From Mayfieldus sp038317345 (GTDB lineage: Bacteria; Actinomycetota; Thermoleophilia; Solirubrobacterales; 70-9), in assembly GCA_038317345.1 (NCBI GenBank), contig JBBQBH010000005.1, positions 12,584-76,583 on the forward strand: 64,000 nt of DNA. Reading direction: 5' to 3'. The notes under the pieces are model-generated. The model had not been told where the DNA came from. It searched no databases and saw only the letters and a program-made list of their open reading frames with translations. Both the position numbers and the translations under genes were made by a program. Below, in pieces: positions 61,085 to 64,000 of this stretch (positions within the stretch are counted from its first letter, which is position 1; each line of letters starts with the position of its first letter).

Positions 61085-62356
61085 TCATCGAGAACGCGGA
61101 TCAGCGTTCAGAAGGCTCTTTGAAAGAGCCGTCGATGTGGCTCGGATGAATATGGAGACAACAACGCAGGCGATCGTTGTCCAGACCACGACGTTGGCCT
61201 CATCCCGGGACAGCGCCCCTGAGCTCACCACGATCGCCGCATAGAACAACGCCGCGACTCCGCGAACCCCGAAGAAGCCCAGAAAGAATCGTTCGCGAAG
61301 AGACGCCAGCCCCGGGCCGCTGCTGGCCAGAACCAGCACCGGCCGGATGATGAGGATCAGCAGGGGCGCCAGCAGCCACCCGCTCCATCCCGGAATCGAC
61401 ATGCCTTCACGCGTCAGCATCGAGCCGAGCAAGAGCAACACGAGCAGCTCGAGAAGGGTTCCGGCGACTTCGGCTCCCTGGTGAAACCGGGCATTTACCT
61501 CGTGCTCGTACTCGTAGCGGCGAAACGCGACGCCCGCCACGAACAAAGCGATCAGCCCGTAGGAGCCGACGAACTCCGACAGCCCGTAGATGAAGAGCAC
61601 GAGCGCGATCGCAGCGAACCCATCGAGCGCGGGCGACATCAGCCCCCTCGCCCTGGCGCGCGTGACAACCCACGCGGCTCCCGCCCCAAGCGCAGCTCCA
61701 AGGACGATGGCGATCCCGACGGCGTAGATCACATCTGCCCAGATCCACTCACCGATCCACGACGTGCCGCCCCGGGTGGCGACGAAGAGCCCGACGACGA
61801 CGAATGGAGATGCCAGTCCATCGTTGATGGCAGCTTCGACATGCAGCGAGAACCGTGGCTCTCCGACCGGCTCGGTTCCTGGAGGGCCAAGTCCGACATC
61901 TCCCGCCAGGACCGGGTCGGTCGGGGCGAGGACCGCACCGAGAAGCATCGCTGCGCCGAACGAAAGCCCCATTGCGTAGTAGCCGAAGAGAGCGATTAGC
62001 GCGACCGTCAGCGGCATCACCACGAGGAGGAGAATTGCGACCGAGATCACCGATCGCCTTCGTACCTGTCGTTCGACCGAGAGCCCTGCAGAGAAGACCG
62101 CGACGACCAAAGCGAGCTCTGCGAGGCGCTCGACCAGGCCGTGGTCGCGGACCGGGTCGATCGGCGAAACGTCCAAGATTGACAACGAAAGAGCGCCGAG
62201 CGCACCGAGGAGTACGTAGATCAGAGCGGCCGAGAAGGCACGCTCGTGCTGGTGTGACAGCGCGCCTATCCCGGCGGCAAGAGCGACGCCGAAGCCAAGA
62301 AGCGCAAGGACGTAGAGACCACCGGCGTGGAATCCCTCGCTGAGGGCTAGCGGCAT
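61085..62356 (-). CDS. CPA1-family Na+/H+ antiporter (NhaP-like)
   Basis: The 423-residue protein has 12-13 hydrophobic helices. The ion-binding motifs of CPA1 antiporters are present: LGAVLAPTDPVLAGDVGLG and VEAAINDGLASPFVVVGLFV with the Asn-Asp pair, and FFGVRGVAALFYAAIV with the conserved Arg near the end. It exchanges protons for Na+ or K+ across the inner membrane. It is the largest gene of islet 2 and ends on the opposite strand to the small genes, so the islet may carry a salt or pH stress function. Confidence 0.92.
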   Translation of the reverse strand: MPLALSEGFHAGGLYVLALLGFGVALAAGIGALSHQHERAFSAALIYVLLGALGALSLSILDVSPIDPVRDHGLVERLAELALVVAVFSAGLSVERQVRRRSVISVAILLLVVMPLTVALIALFGYYAMGLSFGAAMLLGAVLAPTDPVLAGDVGLGPPGTEPVGEPRFSLHVEAAINDGLASPFVVVGLFVATRGGTSWIGEWIWADVIYAVGIAIVLGAALGAGAAWVVTRARARGLMSPALDGFAAIALVLFIYGLSEFVGSYGLIALFVAGVAFRRYEYEHEVNARFHQGAEVAGTLLELLVLLLLGSMLTREGMSIPGWSGWLLAPLLILIIRPVLVLASSGPGLASLRERFFLGFFGVRGVAALFYAAIVVSSGALSRDEANVVVWTTIACVVVSIFIRATSTALSKSLLNADPRSR

Positions 62357-62468
62357 CGAGCCAGGTTATCCGTGACCGGTCAGTGGCCAGTTGCAGTCTC
62401 GGGCGCGTCAGGGTCATTCGGCTTGGTTGGATCGTTGGGGATTCCGACAATGAGAACCCGGTAAGAAG

Positions 62469-62615
62469 TTTGTCCCGAAATTTGTCCCCGACTCCAGCCA
62501 ACTCCCTGGACGGAATCGAACTGGATCGGCCTCCTCAGTCACGATTGCGCTCCTCAGACGCCATCCTGGGCAACTCATAATCCGTCGGTCGGAGGTTCGA
62601 GTCCTCCCCGGCCTA
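62469..62615 (+). repeat. Second partial tRNA copy with conserved upstream flank (attachment-site-like, R2)
   Basis: The same arrangement as R1: TTGTCCCGAA, TTGTCCCCGACTCCA, CTCAGACGCCATCCT, then ACTCATAATCCG through TTCGAGTCCTCCCCGGCCTA. It has the same T for C change in the anticodon-stem region and one more change at the 3' end (GGCCTA for GGCCCA). It marks the right edge of islet 2. Confidence 0.85.
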
Positions 62616-62622
62616 TAAAGCC

Positions 62623-62868
62623 CTAGAAACCAAGCCAAGTGTGCAGGCTCTCGTGTTCCTCCCGGCAAACCGGGCAGCCTTCGAGGTGAGTGCGCAGGCC
62701 AGGATTGCGTGCGCCGGCATCGGCGCGGCCAATCTCGAGCTCGACGTCCTGGGATGGCGAACCCCGGGCCACGACGAAACCCTGTTGCAGCATCTCGTGG
62801 ACCGCTTGCCTTTTCGCGCCTGTTTCGGACGTCGCGGGCTGAGCGAGGGTCAGTCGTCCTGCAGCCAA
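62623..62868 (-). CDS. Short protein with a C-terminal zf-HC2-like motif (anti-sigma-factor-like)
   Basis: The 81-residue frame ends with RTHLEGCPVCREEHESLHTW. The His-x3-Cys-x2-Cys pattern is that of the zinc-binding anti-sigma domain; QGFVVARGSPSQDVELEIGR precedes it. No membrane helix or partner sigma gene is adjacent. It may be the tail of a larger decayed gene. It lies 8 bp beyond R2. Confidence 0.45.
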   Translation of the reverse strand: MAAGRLTLAQPATSETGAKRQAVHEMLQQGFVVARGSPSQDVELEIGRADAGARNPGLRTHLEGCPVCREEHESLHTWLGF

Positions 62869-62948
62869 CCGGGGGGGATCGAGGGTCGAGCGCCATTGCT
62901 ACCGGGTGCTGATCGACCACGTCTGGCGGCGCGGAGGCCGGGCAACGC

Positions 62949-63653
62949 TCACGACCGTCTAGATGCTGACCCGGGTTCGGAGGCATCCGGGCGGGGCCAG
63001 CTCCCCCCTGCGACCTCGACGAGGCAGCCGGCACGCTCGGGATCGTGTGGCTCGAAGCGCATTAGCTTGGCCTGCGGGTCAACCTCCGCCAGGAGCCCGG
63101 CGGTGATCCCATGGTGCAGGGTGCAAATGAGATCGGGGTTCTCGCGCACCGAGTCGCGGTAGGGACAGTTTTCAAGCCGGCAGGCGAACTCACCGGGGCG
63201 CTTGACATCCATCGCGGGTTGAAAACCCAGCACGGTGAAGATGCGGCGGAAACTCTCGGGTGGGTTATCGGCACCCTCGGGCGCAAGCTCGCGACCGATT
63301 TCGCGACCCGTTCGCTCGACCTCGCGCAGCCGACCCGGACCCGCGGGGGTCGCGCGCGCCAGCCAGCGAGCTAGGTCGGAGTAGGCCTTGGGCCGCTCGC
63401 CGCCGGGATGGGCCCCGGCTGCCACCAGCCATTGATCACGCGGGCGGCCTGTCCGCCCTCGCGCACTTCGTCGCTCGATCAGCCCGGCGCTTTGCAGACG
63501 CTCGAGGTGTCGCCGCACCCCATTGGGGTGCATATCCAGGCGTTCAGCCAGCTCCTCCGTGCCGGCCGCGCCGTTGCACTCCTGCAGTAGGCCGAAGATG
63601 CGCGCCCGCGTCGGCTGCGCGAGCACGTCCCCGCTTGGGGTGGGCGCGTCCAT
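62949..63653 (-). CDS. HTH regulator with a C-terminal cysteine cluster (SufR-like, probable Fe-S sensor)
   Basis: The ATG at 63653 gives 234 residues. The N-terminal winged HTH (TRARIFGLLQECNGAAGTEE, then LDMHPNGVRRHLERLQSAGL) is followed by a helical region and the cluster FACRLENCPYRDSVRENPDL, ICTLHHG and AGCLVEV: Cys158, Cys163, Cys177, His180/181 and Cys210. SufR-type regulators hold a [4Fe-4S] cluster and repress Fe-S genes. The start is chosen because the operator candidate 63666-63688 would otherwise lie inside the gene. It is divergent from the ferredoxin gene. Confidence 0.85.
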   Translation of the reverse strand: MDAPTPSGDVLAQPTRARIFGLLQECNGAAGTEELAERLDMHPNGVRRHLERLQSAGLIERRSARGRTGRPRDQWLVAAGAHPGGERPKAYSDLARWLARATPAGPGRLREVERTGREIGRELAPEGADNPPESFRRIFTVLGFQPAMDVKRPGEFACRLENCPYRDSVRENPDLICTLHHGITAGLLAEVDPQAKLMRFEPHDPERAGCLVEVAGGSWPRPDASEPGSASRRS

Positions 63654-63665
63654 CGAGCCCGCAGT

Positions 63666-63688
63666 TTTGCACACGGCTTCTGTGCAAA
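63666..63688. promoter_or_regulatory. Candidate operator between the Fe-S-type regulator and the ferredoxin gene
   Basis: TTTGCACA (63666-63673) and TGTGCAAA (63681-63688) are a perfect 8-bp inverted repeat with a 7-base spacer. A second perfect palindrome AACGATCGTT lies at 63691-63700. Both sit in the 97-bp region between divergent starts, where autoregulation and ferredoxin control would be expected. Binding by the regulator is inferred. Confidence 0.6.
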
Positions 63689-63750
63689 GGAACGATCGTT
63701 TGCTACTTTGACCATTCCTCGTGTGAAAACAGCCAGCCGCGGAGAAACCG

Positions 63751-64000
63751 ATGACCTACGTGATCAACGAGCCTTGCATCGGGACCAAGGACAACTCCTG
63801 CGTAGAGGTGTGTCCGGTGGACTGCATCCATCCCACGCCCGAGGAGCCCGACTACGAGCAGAGCGAAATGCTCTACATCGATCCCGACGAGTGCATCGAC
63901 TGCGATGCCTGCGTCGAGGCCTGCCCGGTAGACGCGATCACCCCGGAGGACCAGGTGCCGGCCGAGTGGCAGAAGTACATCCAGATCAACGCCGACTACT
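63751..64000 (+). CDS. fdxA: 7Fe/8Fe-type ferredoxin (partial, runs off the window)
   Basis: The ATG at 63751 starts TYVINEPCIGTKDNSCVEVC. Cys9, Cys17 and Cys21 with Cys25 fit the [3Fe-4S] site, and Cys48, Cys51, Cys54 and Cys58 (CIDCDACVEAC) the [4Fe-4S] site. This FdxA-type protein carries electrons to P450s and other oxidoreductases. At least 83 residues are visible; the gene continues beyond 64000. It is divergent from the Cys-cluster regulator, which suggests iron or redox control. Confidence 0.93.
   Translation, partial: MTYVINEPCIGTKDNSCVEVCPVDCIHPTPEEPDYEQSEMLYIDPDECIDCDACVEACPVDAITPEDQVPAEWQKYIQINADY

Noticed and set aside
61114..61130. Perfect GGCTCTT-TGA-AAGAGCC hairpin
   Set aside because: It lies inside the antiporter coding sequence and has no U-run, so I did not call a terminator.
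61003..61152. Plus-strand 49-codon frame at the antiporter 3' end
   Set aside because: It overlaps the antiporter on the opposite strand and has no Shine-Dalgarno sequence or recognised domain.
1..64000. CRISPR array, rRNA operon, riboswitch or intact insertion sequence
   Set aside because: No regularly spaced repeats, rRNA-like segments, known riboswitch cores or transposase motifs were seen; a covariance-model scan would be needed to exclude weak riboswitches.

Overview
The window is GC-rich, coding-dense DNA with many GTG and TTG starts and 4-14 bp gene overlaps. Conserved blocks (aroC-aroKB-aroQ-pepQ, efp-nusB, prenyl synthase-dxs, tlyA-nadK, recN-steA-mctB, pyrG, xerD, mutM, recO-dgt-dnaG) point to a chromosome of a high-GC actinobacterium. 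The tlyA/nadK/recN/steA/mctB series plus repeated Solirubrobacterales-like secreted proteins suggest class Thermoleophilia. This placement is inferred from gene content, not from a marker gene.

Layout. 0-12.2 kb: an HtrA-like protease, then a co-oriented run for shikimate biosynthesis (aroC, an aroK-aroB fusion, aroQ), an M24 peptidase and an EamA exporter. A 50-residue secreted histidine-rich peptide and a divergent LtrA protein follow, then efp, nusB, an XseB-like peptide, a prenyl diphosphate synthase and dxs. 12.2-17.6 kb: an accessory stretch with an unknown membrane protein, a frameshifted RTX protein, an SDR, an orphan encapsulated-ferritin-like protein, a RibD_C reductase, an ExoD protein, and a head-to-head junction of two truncated genes. 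17.9-23.4 kb: a minus-strand operon of lipoprotein, two ABC ATPases and a very large permease carrying a DUF11-like insert. 23.5-30.7 kb: a decayed phosphoesterase, a GT-C mannosyltransferase-like protein, an intact two-component system around a small Ser-rich secreted protein, an ion channel with an unusual filter, and remnants of a second two-component locus.

30.7-52.1 kb is mostly conserved housekeeping: tlyA, nadK, an MFS pump, recN, steA, mctB, a WecA/MraY-type transferase, pyrG, peptidases, NUDIX, xerD, mutM, recO, dgt and dnaG. 52.1-57.7 kb holds a two-HTH HNH protein beside tRNA-Asn, a glycosyltransferase, an SDR, a thioredoxin-like lipoprotein coupled to an Hpt protein, and a secreted protein. 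57.9-62.6 kb is bounded by a CAT-anticodon tRNA and two partial copies of its 3' half, so it looks like two stacked integrated islets carrying mostly secreted and membrane proteins and a Na+/H+ antiporter. The window ends with an Fe-S-type regulator divergent from a 7Fe ferredoxin, with a clear inverted repeat between them.

At least five genes show apparent single-base losses. These may be real decay or assembly error, and each such call is marked. No CRISPR array, rRNA, intact insertion sequence or complete prophage was seen. The best leads for something undescribed are the tRNA-bounded islets, the three-copy hairpin element, the orphan encapsulated-ferritin-like gene without a shell, the His-rich peptide and the ABC operon with the DUF11-bearing permease.
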